This document shows positions 11,725-24,367 of a stretch of DNA of 64,000 nt, piece by piece; within the stretch, counting starts at the first letter, position 1, and every line of letters begins with the position of its first letter. Source of the stretch: Paragordius varius (lineage: Eukaryota; Nematomorpha); NCBI GenBank assembly GCA_964247055.1, contig OZ176055.1, forward strand, positions 2,852,001 through 2,916,000, written 5' to 3'. Both the position numbers and the translations under genes were made by a program. The notes beneath the pieces are model-generated. The model was given only the letters and a program-made list of their open reading frames with translations. It had not been told where the DNA came from and ran no database searches.

Positions 11725-12120
11725 CTGACGCTGTTATCTGTTGGTATCCGTAAATAACTATATCTTTATACATTAATTTTTATTACAGAAACAAACATAA
11801 GATTTTAGTTTGGAAAACTTGTTTTCTGTCGGATTAAGCATGTAGCTATAAACAGCCAAAAAGGAAGTATGTAGGCGTAATTACATTGAGCCCATAACAA
11901 CAATAAGGGTAGTGTTTCTTCCTTTTATGTGAAAATGACAATGGCCCTTGTTCCACGTTTAGTTCTTCCAAAATTTCTTTTTATGCCGCATTTAAAAAAC
12001 TTTTGATGTATTGCAGCAGCCAAATGTTTCGCTAAACCAAGATGCGTATTCCTTTTTTTCCTGATTGTGTCCGGATCGTTTATTTTACTTATTTCGAAAT
12101 GAGTTTATCTCATTGTTATA
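11725..12120 (-). pseudogene. IS630/Tc1-type transposase remnant (left arm)
   Basis: Read on the minus strand, about 12095-11980 matches the ETFGC / TSKV segment and 11868-11800 gives FLAVYSYMLNPTENKFSKLK, a DDE-transposase C-terminal motif with its catalytic Glu. The stretches lie in different frames with losses between them. It is the inverted partner of the 12440-12935 copy. Confidence 0.65.
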
Positions 12121-12439
12121 GAAAGAACTTAGATAATATTACAATACTGATGCAAGTTATTATTTACTAGTTGACTGGTTACAAAAGTCTTATTAAGTTG
12201 ACGGTTATTTTATGTGCGAGGTGCAATAATCATCTTTATAAAACATATTTAATTAATTCTTTTATTACCGCTTGCTTAAAATCAGACAACATTTTTTTGT
12301 ATGATAAATGATGAATTCAACAGATCAAGATTGTGGATTTTCAGTATGGAATAGCTTTTTCCAAAATTAGATGATAAAAAGAGTTATTCCATAACATGAT
12401 AAAAAATTAAAACAACATGAAGGAGGAATCAATGAAAAA

Positions 12440-12935
12440 ATGGCTGAACGTTGGACATTCATTAAAACTAGCGATGATCTCTTAATCACTCTAAAATCGC
12501 TTTTAGAAAAAGAATGCGATTCTCCTATTTTTTGCAGCAGTATTCAAAATAGTATCAATGATCTTGCTATAACATTGAAAAAAACTCATTCCGATATAAA
12601 TAAAATAAAAGATTCGGACTCAATCAGAAAAAGAAAGGAATAAGCCATGTTTAACGAAACATTTGGTTGTAATACATCAAAAGTTGTGTTCATCGATGAG
12701 TGTGGTTTCCAGAATCCTTTCAGAAGAAAGATCTAAACGTAGATCAAGCAAGAAACATTACTCTTATCGGCATGTAATTATTTCCTTTTTGGCTGCTTAC
12801 AGCTACATGCTTAACCCAATAGAAAATGGGTTTTCCAAAGTGAAATCTTATGTTTGTTCCTTTATTAATAGTAAAAGTAAGGTAATCCTAATATAGTTAG
12901 TTAGATATCAACAGATAACAGCGTAAGATCGATTA
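12440..12935 (+). pseudogene. IS630/Tc1-type transposase remnant (right arm)
   Basis: An open stretch from 12440 encodes 67 residues beginning MAERWTFIKTSDDLLITLKS, then NETFGCNTSKVVFIDECGF follows near 12648-12705, and from 12775 comes FLAAYSYMLNPIENGFSKVK. VFIDECGF supplies the second catalytic Asp and NPIEN the third acidic residue of an IS630/Tc1 DDE domain. The first Asp region is missing or displaced, and frameshifts separate the pieces. Confidence 0.7.
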
Positions 12936-13929
12936 TGTCACCTATAATCTTGCAAATGTTGCGGAGGGGTGTGCTCATGCCCACCTATATTACTTTATAT
13001 ATAAATATATTAATATTTATCGCTTACATTGTTTAATTTAAATTTGTATTATAGTCCTAGAATGTTATTATATAACAAAAAAAATTTCAAATATCCCATT
13101 AAAATGATTAAACGAGTTTAACTAATCAGTAATTTTATAGGTGCATTTTCATGCAAGAAATATCTTTAATATTAAAACAAAAAATAGATGAATTTTTTTA
13201 TTAATATCATAATAAGACGTTCAAAAAGACATTTCATTGGAGTTAAATTTGAATTGGGCATATATTTATTAAAAGCTGATTGGAGATGTTAAAAGTAGTG
13301 AATTTGAAAGGTTTGAGGGTGAAATAAAATTGTTCAGTGATAAATTTGAATTGTTCAGGAGTGTAATTTTCTTATAAAAATGATATATCCGAATATCTAG
13401 GATTATTACGCCTTATCGACCACCATGTGGGAGACTTTTCTTTTTTTTGTATTAAAACTTGATTTATACGAGTGAGGCCAAACACAGTGCTTTGATATGT
13501 GGATTGATAAAAGAAAAACTTGTGATGTCAAAATTAAAGTTGAATGGAAGTACATGTTTTACAAAATATTGCTCAACAGGTCCGATTTTTTGTTTTAAAG
13601 ATCCAATAAATATTTAAAAAGTGCTCATGTATAATATCTACGACAAATGCGTGGCAAGTGAACCATTGCATTAAACCATATTATTATATGGTGGTGTATT
13701 TTACCGAGGGTAGAGTCCAACTCGGGGTGTAAATTTTTTGGTTTATTTAGAAGTATCGTGTGCAAGGTTTTAGGAAAGTTAGCTTCAAGGCCACGTTAAT
13801 GTAGACTTAGACAGATGGTGGATGAATTATATGGGTTCATAGCTTGGAAGAACAATAGCTCCAAAGATACGTTTTATCTGGTAGCTTATTCTAATAAATG
13901 TGCTGGGCTAAAACTCATTCTAAAATTGG

Positions 13930-14090
13930 GCCCACTATGTTCGGCGCATTCGTAAAATTCTTTATATTTGAATTTAAATCCTACGAGTTTTCCGGAAACG
14001 TGTCTTAAAGAGTTTTTGAAAAAACCTTCACATGGGGTGAGGCTTAACAAAGGCCTTAAATCAAAAAGGTAGCTCGACTATAAAGACGCA
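13930..14090 (-). repeat. Old Helitron body relic
   Basis: The stretch resembles the Helitron body read on the minus strand: ACTATGTTCGGCGCA, then GTTTTCCGGAAACGTGTCT, then AAATCAAAAAGGTAGCTCGA. Many substitutions and deletions separate it from the young arrays, so this is an earlier burst of the family. No termini are visible. Confidence 0.6.
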
Positions 14091-14465
14091 TTTATATTTA
14101 AAAAATTTCCACTTTTGAATTGGAATGGGCTTAACCTTTAACCCAAAAACAATTCTATATATTGATAGATACTTGTGTTATTTAATGTGTAAACTGTAGA
14201 TTTTCGTAAGAAAACTTTTCTAACGGAAACAAAAATTGTGCATTAAGAATTAATATATGGCCTTTTAGATGCAATAACACACCATGAATTTTTTTTAATT
14301 TAATTAATTGAAGTTAAAACAAAAGGAGTTTAAGTACGTATATTATCATACAAACAACGAAAAATGAATAATATCGGATATTAAAAAAATAAAAAGGTGG
14401 AATATGCCAAATGTCAGCATTATATTTAAAAGTAGTTTCAGGCAGTACTTAGAAAAAAAACTGAC

Positions 14466-14533
14466 CTCTTGAATGTGACTGTTTGATTGAGTATCGTTGC
14501 TAAGATCTGGTTCTAATTCCTTGGTGTCAAAAT
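14466..14533 (-). CDS. tau: Tau-like gene, small acidic exon
   Basis: A 68-nt exon, phase 1 to phase 0, with acceptor TATATTTAG (AG at 14535-14534) and donor GTCAGT. It encodes DFDTKELEPDLSNDTQSNSH and then IQE. It links the large acidic exon (ends phase 1) with the 9562-9180 exon (starts phase 0). The fit of both phases and the acidic composition are the main evidence. Confidence 0.62.
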
Positions 14534-17500
14534 CTAAATATAGATTGAAATAATTACAAAATTATTTGTATATTTTTATATTTCATCCCTAATGTAATTT
14601 TTTAATATATCCAAGTAATCAAAAAATATTAATGTGATTAAAACTCAATACCTTAAACTTTTTATTTTAAAGCATATCATTATAAAATTTTGATTTTTAT
14701 GGACCAAAATGTCAGTATAATATACATAGGCAAATGCAATATGTTACTGAACTTTCTATTGTATTTTACACAACTAACTAAAACAAGGGATGAAACACAA
14801 AGAGATCTGTAGTGTAGTTTAAAGGTAAACAGAGACAGAATTTTACATATATAGCAATAATTGGAAATAGAATTTTCAAAAAAAATTATTTATACATGTA
14901 ATAATTAAATAATTATGGATTGTGTAATTTATGATTATATGTGATTCATCTTCAAACAAAAACAACAAATAATGATAATTTGTAGATAAAACATTACATT
15001 TTATGGTTAAAAAGGTAAACGTACGCTTAATACAAATTCTAAATAAGTAAAATGATGTATATATAATTTTATACTTAGTCATTACATATAATGTGCATTA
15101 AACAATTTTGCAAAATTAAATTTCGTTCGTTTAAATTTAAAGAATAAAATTATATTATTAAAAAAAACATTATGTTTTGAAAAAAATGTAACCGATTCAA
15201 AAACTAAAGTATACCAATTATTTACTAACTTATACGCCATCCAAGCTTAAATGTTACCTTATTGCAATTATAATTAATTTAAGTTTGATAAAAGTGGCCT
15301 GTTATATTCTTTTTATTATTTAAAAAAGTGAACTATCCCAAGTGAGAAATTTAAACAACTCTTTGTGACAGTAAGATTGTTGAGAGAATTTCAAAAACAA
15401 TGATATTTCATGGGGCTTAATTAATTTTTTAGGGGCATACCAGCTTAATAAGGTGTTTTTATAAGCCTGACTTCAAATTCCGCAAAATAAAAAATTAAAA
15501 TTTAATAAACATGAATAGTGTCTCCTACCTACAAATATAGTAGATATTTAATCAATTTTAAAAATATTTTGCCGTAAAATCAAAAATTTTTATGATAAAT
15601 ATAGCGTTTGGGTTTTCATGTAAAGTAATCGAATTCAGTGTTATATATAATAATTAAAAAAATCATTCTAATATAATTTTTGTCAATGACACCCATGATG
15701 AATTTTAATGGTTATCCATTTTCTACAAGGGTTTTTTATATAATTTAACTTAATATAGTAGTACAAAGTTTTAAATAAAATATACCATTCATTATCCAAC
15801 GTACAAAAATGTGAAAAAAGTATCCTTAAAAACTTTACTAGGGATGGACAAAAAAATCGTTCCGAATTTTTATATGTACCTATGCGCGGTAATTATCGAA
15901 GGACAATTTTGTAACAGACATATATATTGTGTTCACATTTAAACGAAGCCAAAAATAGTTTACAACTCATTCAGAGATAATTATATTCAAAAGATATCCC
16001 AACATTAAAATTATTTAACAGAGTAGCAAAGCGTCATATATATGATTTATTGAATTAAACATCCTCATTGGTATGTTTGTAATTATTTCAAAAGCAAAAT
16101 TTAATTTCAAGAAAATTTAATAAAAAATATTTAATATGCAATACTTGACGAAAGAATTAGCTATATAGGTGCAAAGGTCAAAATTATATATTAAACCGAG
16201 TACGTACATAAATACCATAAAAGTTATTTTTAATCATCAAAGTTATTTTTAACTATTAATTTTTTGATTAACAACTTTTCTGAAAGTTAACAATGTAACG
16301 CATGCATTTCCGTTACACATTTTTGATTGCTCTAAAACCTATATCCAAACAGACTGTGATTACGTTTGGTATAATTAAATATACATCAAACATTACAATA
16401 CTAATTAAAGTTAAAAAAATAAATCAAAAATTAAATAGGTGCACACATCTATAAATATTACTAACTAACTATTCTTGTATTAAAAGATAATAAATTGTTG
16501 TTTGATCATAGAAAGTTCGCTATTAAGCAACTTACTTATAGTTATAGTATAGTTAAACGGGTTATACTCTGTATACTATTATAAAGTACAGTGTGCATAT
16601 ATCATAAACTACTTTGAGGTTGATTTATAGTTTTTGCTACATAAAAGTTTATATATTAATAAAGATAGACCTGATTGCAGCATAATTAAAGAATAAAAAA
16701 TGTTCAATAAAAAAGTTTAACTGCCACAACAACACACTTATCCGCAAACTAAACACATGCTGTGTTTAAACAAACTTATCGAACTTTTTAAATAGAATAT
16801 AAGAATCACTAAATTTTAATTATGATAGAAATATTCCAAGTATCATTATTGCAACAGAGGGTGCGAATATAAAATCTTTAAAGTTATAATTCCAATAGAA
16901 TAATAAAATGAGTTTAATTTCTATGCATGTATCCAATTACAAATCCATTTATATACGTCTGATGATTGCATAAAAATTAAGTATTAATTTTCAGATCTTA
17001 CAAATTTAAAATATAATCATCGTTATATTTTAATGCAACGCAATCGTCCGGAAATATTTTAAAAGCTTAATATAAAATAAAAATTTAATGTATTTATAAT
17101 TATTAAAATATGTTATAAATTCTCCTCTGGTTAATTAAAAATTTTAAACAAAAATTATATAATATATGCAAAATGCAGACACTCAGGATGGCCAAAGGGA
17201 ATAATTTTTTATGGCTCTAGTTTAAGCAATACAATATGATAATTTGCCTAATATGAAAAATCCATAAACATTTAACCCAAAAAATACGTAATAAATATAT
17301 TATTGATTTTTGATAGAATTGAGGTTTAGATTATATTTTATTTTAATAATATTGTCGAACTAATTAAAAATATAAAATAAATAAAAACCTGATTTGCGAA
17401 TGACCAAATTTGAATGTTGCCAAAAAATATATTTATTCTAATGTTAATTTAAAAAATGTCAAAAATAATAATTATCCTAATAATATGAGAACAAAGAAAA

Positions 17501-19275
17501 TGTAAACATGGAATAATATTTTGTCATAATAAATGAAATAACATATGAAAAGAAAATGTTTAAATTTAAATAAATGTAACTTGTTTTCCCAGTTATCTAT
17601 AACTTTTTGACGAATAGAATGCGTGGTTTTCAAATGAAAAAATAAAAGTGATGTTTAAATATATTAAATAATATATTAATATATGTCTGTTTTCAATAGA
17701 TATTGTTAATGAGTTATTTATTTATAATTAAAGTTATATTGATGAGTATGTAAACTATGTTATATATATTATTATAAAAAAGTTTGTTCCTGTTTTGAAA
17801 AAAAAATATTGAAAGTTAGAATCAAAAAAAGAGTATTGAAGAAAATATGTAATATTGCTTGCTATATATCTAATTAATTGTATCTATTTTATGCAACAGA
17901 CAACACACATCCTTTTGAGGTATGTGCGGAAAAAATTAGGTTATATATCTATTTTATAAAAATTTAAAATGTAAAAAATGTGAATGTTACAAAATAAATT
18001 ATCTACCTTTGATTACAGAAAGATGAAAAATAGATAATATAAAAAATATGAAGCTTGGGTAAGTGGTTTAAAAGAAAAATGAAGATAGAAAAAAGATGCG
18101 TAGCTTGCTCAGTGTGGTTTTATGAATGTAAAACAATAGCGTTTTTTATTTGGCTTCTTTTGTAAAATAAACCATATTAATATAATAGCCATCCACGGAA
18201 CATATTTATTACAATTCAATGTTAAAAATACCTCAATACTGCCATCTTTTATATTAATTTATATATTTGCAATTTATCATTACACAATTGTATTTTAAAA
18301 AGGGAAGGGAGGAAAGGGATTATGCGTACGCAAGATGGAACGTGTGTTGGTTTATGTAATATCGTTAATCTTAGAAATTGATTTGGTGTAAATTAGACAA
18401 AAGTACGCATAAAAAGTTTGATAGGGATAATTTATGTAAATAACATACATATGTTTTTTAAAAGTTCATTTGAATTAAGAATTTTTAAGTGTAGGCATAG
18501 AAGACATGCGTGCTAATGGATTAATAAAATATAAATACACATAGAATATAGTAGCAATCTGTTAAGGTGTAATAAAGATATAATTTTTTCATATCTTTTA
18601 TCAATGTTAGAAATAAACGCTTAATAAGTTAATTGGTTAACGCAATACTTTTTTTTATTACAACACGTCTTTATTCCCAAATGACATCTTAATTAGTATA
18701 TGTAAATGTATTAAAATCATTCAATTTCATATTTTTAACGGTTCTTATTTTTAGAATTTGTTATACATTATTTCCAGCATAACCGGTTTTGGCTTCGTTT
18801 TTAAATGTGATGAGCTTCAAATTCTTTATTATATTTTTCACCGAAAAAGTAGGCTGGACCCAATGCTTCCGTTTCCAATCTAGGAGAAAATGTTAGTTCG
18901 TATTCAATATTAGTCCGATGGTTATGTTTTTGGTTTGATTTTTTATTACAGTTAGAGTGGGCCCCCTTTAAATGTCTCATGCCTTTTTAATTATATAGCT
19001 CATGTTGATCATCATGCACTTTTGCAATTAATTTAGGTAATCATTTAATGTGAACTCCAACAAATTTACTAGTTGGGTATTATGAAACAGACATAGCGAA
19101 AAAATATTAAATTCAATCATATTTTATTGTATAAAATATTTAGTATTATTTTATATTATACATCAGGGGTCACCAATCTTTTTTCCCACGAGCCACTTTT
19201 TTGGGAAATTTCACGCGGGCACGTATGTATATTATATTAAAAGATTCTATCACTTCAACACAAATGATGCAAATA

Positions 19276-21095
19276 CACTGTGTGCAAAAAAGAGGGTCAT
19301 TTTGATTTAACGAAAAATTTTTTTTTTCATAAGATAGTTTATGACCAGCGTATTCATTTGCCGCAAAAAATTTTATTTGATGACAACCTAGTTTTGAAAT
19401 ATTGAGAGAAAATCAAAATCGGGCAAAAGTGAAAATTAAGGATAATTAAGGATAATTCAAAAAATATTGATAAAATCTGAAATATTATCGTAATTATCAT
19501 TTTAGGAGATAATTTCAATATATAACTAGCCTAAAATCATATATTTAGGGTTTCTATGAAATTTCAGGTCAAAGAATGGCGTTTTTCTTATATCACACTA
19601 AAAGACAAAAAAATTTTAATGAAACTATATTAAAATATTTTTTTTAATTATTTACTACCTATACTCACTATTAAAATCTTAACATTCATATTTTATTTAG
19701 TAAAATAAAATTCTAAATGAAAATAAAACCAAAAATATTGTTTTTTATTTTTGTATTTTTTTGTCATCTGGTTTATGAGTGTATAAAAAAATATACTGTT
19801 TTATTTGGATTCTTACATGAGTGGGAATTATTAAGTATATAATTTATGCAAAATAGGATTTAAAAGTAGTGGAATATTAACCATCAATCCTTACAAATCC
19901 CTGTAACAAGTCTGATTTATGACAAATTAATATTTGTGTTGAGATTTGAACGGATTTTTGGTTATTCCACTAATTTTCAATCCTATTTTGCATAAATTAT
20001 ATACTTAATAACCACTCATTAAGAATCCAAAATTAACAGTATAAATTTTTTATATACTCATAAAGATGACAAAAAAATGCAAAAATAAAAAACAATATTT
20101 TTTGGTTTTATTTTGATATAGAAGTTTATTTTACTGAATAAAATATGAATGTTAAGATTTTATCACCTCGATTCAAATTGGGGTATCTAAATACCCCAGA
20201 CTAAATTTGAGTTATTTTTAAAAAACTAATGAAGAAAACGGTCCTAATTTAAATTTATGCTTCTATCCTAATAAAAATTATATAAATATGCCAAAATATT
20301 TAAATAAAATTTTGTTTTGAAAAAAAAGTTCCATGTTATTTCGACGCCATTTTTATTTTACAAAATTTTTGAAATATTGTTTTCATTTAATTTTAAGGGT
20401 AAAATTAAAGCTAAATTTTTATTTAAATTACATTAAACATTGATAGAAATAAAAAAAGCTGTTTATATTGTATATTTTTCAGTCGCACGCATGCCACGTT
20501 GATTAAATTTTTACCTTTCGGTTTTAGCTTAAAATAAGTAATATCAAGTATTTTTGAAATTTTTTTTATATATATCGGTTAACTAATGTTATATAAGTAC
20601 AAGATTTTGCCATGGTTTTGATTACTTCCATATTTTTTAAAAAATTTAATTTTAAACAGGCCTAGGGTATTTAAGTACCCCAATTTGAATCAAAGGACTA
20701 AAATGAATGTGTTGTATCCAAGTGTTAATAGTGAGTTTAGGTAGTAAATAATTAAAAAAAACTATTTTAATATAGTTTCATTATTTTTTTGTCTTAGTGT
20801 GATAAAAAAACGCCATCTTTTGACCTGAAATTTTATAGAAACCCTAACTATATGATTTTAGGCTATTTATATATTGGAAATATCTCCTAAAATGATAATA
20901 AACGATATTATTTCAGATTTTATCATTATTTTTTGAATTATCCTTAATTTTCACTTTTTGCCCGATTTCGATTTTCTCTCAATATTTTAAAAACTAGGTT
21001 GTCAATAAAAAAAAAATTTTGCGGCAAATGAATTTACTGGTCATAAGCTATATCATGAAAAAAAATTATCGTTAAAAATTTTTATGCACACAGTG
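19276..21095. mobile_element. Long-inverted-repeat (foldback) element inside the hAT
   Basis: The tips read CACTGTGTGCA on the left and TGCACACAGTG on the right, preceded by TA on the left, as in Tc1/mariner-type elements. The left arm (19276 to about 19900) is complementary to the right arm, which is split into 19965-20165 and 20700-21095 by a further insertion. The arms are about 600 bp and clearly diverged. The centre, about 19900-19965, is the fold point. Confidence 0.75.
20166..20730. mobile_element. MITE inserted in the right arm of the foldback element
   Basis: The segment interrupts an otherwise continuous inverted-repeat arm. It carries internal inverted repeats CGATTCAAATTGGGGTA and, at the right, its inverse. 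A related but diverged copy lies at about 32590-32990 (shared TATTTCGACGCCA-like and AACAGGCC-like blocks and the same AAGTGTTAA right edge). The left edge appears shorter than the right. Confidence 0.6.
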
Positions 21096-21814
21096 AATAT
21101 ATATCTCTATTTACGGATTGGGGTGACTATCACAGGCCATTTTAAAATAAGTATAATAAAAAATAATTATTTTTAAAATACTAAAACATACACATTATTC
21201 AAATTGAATTAACAATGGATGATTAACTGTATATCTTGCGATAAATTTTAGATGATGAGGTAAAAAATGGATTTTCTTTGCAAAGATCTTTAAATCCTAC
21301 CGATTTTATTGATAATTGCATACCAGGTTTTAAATAATGGACATATGCTTGAAAATAGTGAATTTCATCAAATAGGAAAGAGTATTTATTGCGCCGCAAC
21401 TTTGAGCAATCGAAAGGAATGTTGATAGTTAACTAGTTAATACAGATGCAAGATGGTTAAGTCTTGCTGCATTAGAAAAATAAGGACAATTTTTACTATA
21501 AATATTCACTCATTTCTCTAACATTTTTCTGGCTTTTATTTTCTAAGGAAACCATAAATGATAAAGCTCGAATAAAATTGATATGGATAATAACTAAAAT
21601 ATAACAAGAAATTATTTCAAACACAAAATAAAAATAAATTATAATTATGTGGAAAAAAAATTTGATGCAAAAATATTTTTCCCCTTTTTTAAAATTTTTA
21701 AGATGGTCACGTTTTAAACCTCGCCACCCCTGTTATATATTATTAAATGCAATTAATAAGGAATTTATATGTTTTTTAAATGGTCATAATGCGAATAAGA
21801 GCCATGTATTTTTT

Positions 21815-21955
21815 TCATAATATTGTGGGCAATTTGCAATGCAGTTGTGTAGTGAAAAAAGAATGTAAGAATATATTTATTCAACATTTTGTTGTTTTTT
21901 CCATACATTTCTGTGTTGCAAATTGCCCAACTATAGTGTGAAATAGGTAATCCTC
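21815..21955. mobile_element. Small MITE (GGGCAATTTGCAA family), copy 1
   Basis: Inverted ends: GGGCAATTTGCAATGCAG on the left and TTGCAAATTGCCCAACTATA on the right, about 130 bp apart. A second copy lies at 37118-37266 in the other orientation. It is non-coding and the superfamily is not determined. Confidence 0.7.
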
Positions 21956-22052
21956 ATTTAGGCTACAACGAATTGTATAACTAGAAGTCTTTTCTTGCCG
22001 TTTCCAATACTTTTTTCTAAATATAAAATTTAAATTTAACCTTAAAATTTAA

Positions 22053-22280
22053 TTAATATATGAATTGGTTTTTGATATGAAACATTTTTTTAAAATTTAT
22101 ATTTGAGTGTGAGTAATTCCGCAATAGATACATAAATGCATCCATCATTGTTAATATATTTAAAAGGTCCTCTCGATTTTCTGCTTTTAACAGTATCAAA
22201 TACAATTCATTTTTCACTCCTTCATTTAACCGCTTGATAGCCCCCATTTGTAGCATCGAAACTAGTCGTAATGTTTTCAA
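22053..22280 (-). CDS. Unplaced exon-like open stretch in the tau-like intron
   Basis: After a TAG acceptor-like site (22283-22281) a 75-codon open frame runs LKTLRLVSMLQMGAIKRLNE, then a Leu-rich helical segment (LLKAENREDLLNIL). It looks more protein-like than the surrounding intron. In phase 0 it could follow the 34856-35097 exon. In phase 1 it could follow the large acidic exon and add a short alternative C-terminus ending YQAVK. The acceptor has a poor pyrimidine tract, and chance cannot be excluded. Confidence 0.3.
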   Translation of the reverse strand: MKTLRLVSMLQMGAIKRLNEGVKNELYLILLKAENREDLLNILTMMDAFMYLLRNYSHSNINFKKMFHIKNQFIY

Positions 22281-22419
22281 CTATTTTTAATTTGCCATTT
22301 TAATAGAAATCATAAAATTTATATTTATAAGGTGAAATTTTTTTGGATTTAACAAAATAGTGATTAATTTTGACTATTCAAGGTAAATAGTTGTGTGTTT
22401 TAAAATCAAATAATCATAC

Positions 22420-23901
22420 CTCCACTGCTTTTGACATCGGTTCCCGGTTGATTAACATTTAAACAATTATTTTCTTTAGTAAAATCATTAAATATGTTTG
22501 TTTGACAAGATAAATCCGGAGACGCTGGCAAATTCCGCTCTAAAGGGATTATATCGATATTTTCCGATTTGCAATCTAAATTATTCTCTATATCCTCTCT
22601 AGTTATTATCTTTTTGAAATAATTATTATCAACATTCTCGTCGCGATATGAAATCTCATTTTTATCCGAATAAGATTTCTGATCAAAGTGTTCATCATTT
22701 TCGCTTGTTGTTAAGCTTGTGCAATCACAGTTATCCTCAACTTGATTATTATCAAAATGTTTGAGTTTAACATTATCAACATTTTCCGTATCGTTGTGAT
22801 AATAATCATAATTATTATTATTATTATTATTGATAATTTGATGATCCTCAACAATATATTCATTTTGAATATCCGATTTAGGCCGAACTCCCGCTTCATT
22901 TTCATACAACAAATACTCATGTATATCAGTAGTATTGGTATTTTGTTCATTGCCTGTTTCAAAGTTTTTAAATTTATCCGTATTAACGATTTTCAAGGGA
23001 TTATGTTCGAAAGAATCACCAAAAGCATTCAAATGTTGTGGTTTACCAATAATGTTATTAATATCATGATCTCCGGATATGGCATCGTTGATTACTCCAG
23101 AATCATTCATTCCATCGGATTTTGGGCTCGACAAATTTTTGGTCATACATTTAGTTTCCAACGCCAAAGTTGTTTTATCATCGTAATTTAAGCTTTCTTC
23201 TTCAAACAGTGATACTTTATTCTTATCATATCCATTTTCTTCAAGAAAGTTATTATCGTCATCAAGATTTGAAGAAATTTTATTTGTTTGGCTGACTGAG
23301 CTAACAGAATACTCAACATTTAAAGCGTTTTGGGGTGAGTCGGTGTTTAAACTGCTGGGACTATCTGCAGTTGAGTCATCATAAGTGGTTGAATTAAAGT
23401 TTATCAAAGAAAAATTTCGGAAGCCATGATTTGATTGATAATTATTTTGTGGTATATCCGAGGATTCGGAAAATTTATAATGTCTCCCAATAGAATCACA
23501 GGAATTTTGGTCGTCATCAGATTTTGGTATAATAGGTGCATTGTTGAACGGGATTGGTTCTTGGAAATCAGTTGTAATTTTATCAATGTTCATTTCATGG
23601 ATTATCACATCATCTTTATCATTATGATAAGGCCTCTTAGAATATTCATATTCATTTAACTTTGGCTGTGAACGGATGTACAAGGGTTCATTGGGAGAAA
23701 ATATACCTTTATCCATATTGTTATCATACGTTAGACTAGAAGAATCCATATGGAATAACTTATTGGGCGGTTCATTCGAATTCACGTTGTATAAGGTTTG
23801 ATTTTGGTGGTCAAAAAAATTTGACGTGAGCGAAAAATCATTGGTAACGGAAGCATCGAAACTTTGACTATTATGGAATGCTGGTTGATTATTTGTTGTA
23901 T
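22420..23901 (-). CDS. tau: Tau-like gene, large acidic low-complexity exon
   Basis: A 1482-nt open exon, entering in phase 1 (acceptor TGATAATAG, AG at 23903-23902) and leaving in phase 1 at GGAG/GTATG. It encodes about 494 residues, rich in Asn, Asp, Ser and Glu, with a run of eight Asn coded mainly by AAT near 22810-22830. It has no Cys-rich or enzymatic motifs and is predicted disordered by composition. The donor phase matches the 14533 exon and so ties it to the downstream tau repeats; it would form an unusually long acidic projection domain. A separate gene ending in the 22280 stretch is the alternative. Confidence 0.65.
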
Positions 23902-24367
23902 CTATTATCAATGTGTTTAAAAATTAAATAATAATCAATATTGAGATTATAACTCAGCTATATAATTGACTGTATTTATTAAAGTGAATCTTCAATTACT
24001 ACAAGTACTCTTTGTCAAACATAAAAATAAAATTAAAATATGACCTAAAAATATTAAATGTTTTGAAAAAAGGCATTAACGGTATTTTAACATCCCTCTT
24101 GTAGTTGATTACAATTTATATCTGATGATATAATTATGGTTTTTTTTAATTTATATATAAATAATGAAATCGTCTTATTGGTTTTGGAACTTAATTTTTT
24201 ATAATTTAATAATTTTTCTCTAAAATTAATATTTAAAATTAGATTTCTTTTGTAAGATTTATCATTATGGTACGGTTTTATTCAACTATCAAATTCTCTA
24301 TGAGCATAAACCGCAAAAAATTATTTCCTTTTGGTTTCAAAGTTTAGTACAAATGGGACCTTTTATG

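Larger units (their letters stand above)
11480..13395. mobile_element. Tc1/IS630-like element with two head-to-head transposase remnants
   Basis: The edges (11484-11580 and 13255-13390) carry the same inverted subterminal repeats as the 2409-2782 MITE. Inside are two transposase pieces in opposite orientation: minus strand about 11725-12120 and plus strand about 12440-12935. Both show an ETFGC-NTSKV block, and both end with a motif like YSYMLNPIENxFSKxKSYV, the C-terminal DDE signature of IS630/Tc1-type transposases. The plus copy also keeps VFIDECGF, holding the second Asp. Matching inverted segments (AACAGATAACAGCG near 11730 and 12910) show that the interior is a broken palindrome. No frame is intact. 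Confidence 0.7.
9563..14465 (-). other. Tau-like gene intron with LINE and Tc1/IS630-type fossils
   Basis: A 4.9-kb intron holding a LINE fragment (10190-11130), the double transposase element (11480-13395) and an old Helitron relic (13930-14090). 9563-10190 is AT-rich with nothing recognised. Confidence 0.6.
19164..21732. mobile_element. hAT-type transposon, decayed, with nested insertions
   Basis: The termini are CAGGGGTCACCAATC on the left and, inverted, CAGGGGTGGCGAGG on the right. Flanking 8-bp duplications are TTATACAT (19156-19163) and TTATATAT (21733-21740), 7 of 8 matching. CAGGGGT tips and an 8-bp duplication are typical of hAT elements. Most of the interior is the Tc1-like inverted-repeat element at 19276-21095. 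21100-21700 has scattered short open stretches, but no transposase motif I can name. Confidence 0.75.
14534..22419 (-). other. Large tau-like gene intron
   Basis: A 7.9-kb intron by the model. 14534-19155 is AT-rich, without recognisable genes or repeats. 19156-21740 is a nested hAT complex, 21815-21955 a MITE, and 22053-22280 an unplaced exon-like open stretch. Confidence 0.55.

Noticed and set aside
14876-15082. 68-codon minus-strand frame
   Set aside because: Phe/Ile/Tyr-rich chance frame in AT-rich intron; no acceptor or donor fitting the tau-like model.
22742-23191. Plus-strand 149-codon Ile-rich frame opposite the large acidic exon
   Set aside because: Antisense of Asn/Asp codons gives Ile/Val. 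The minus-strand exon has proper splice phases.
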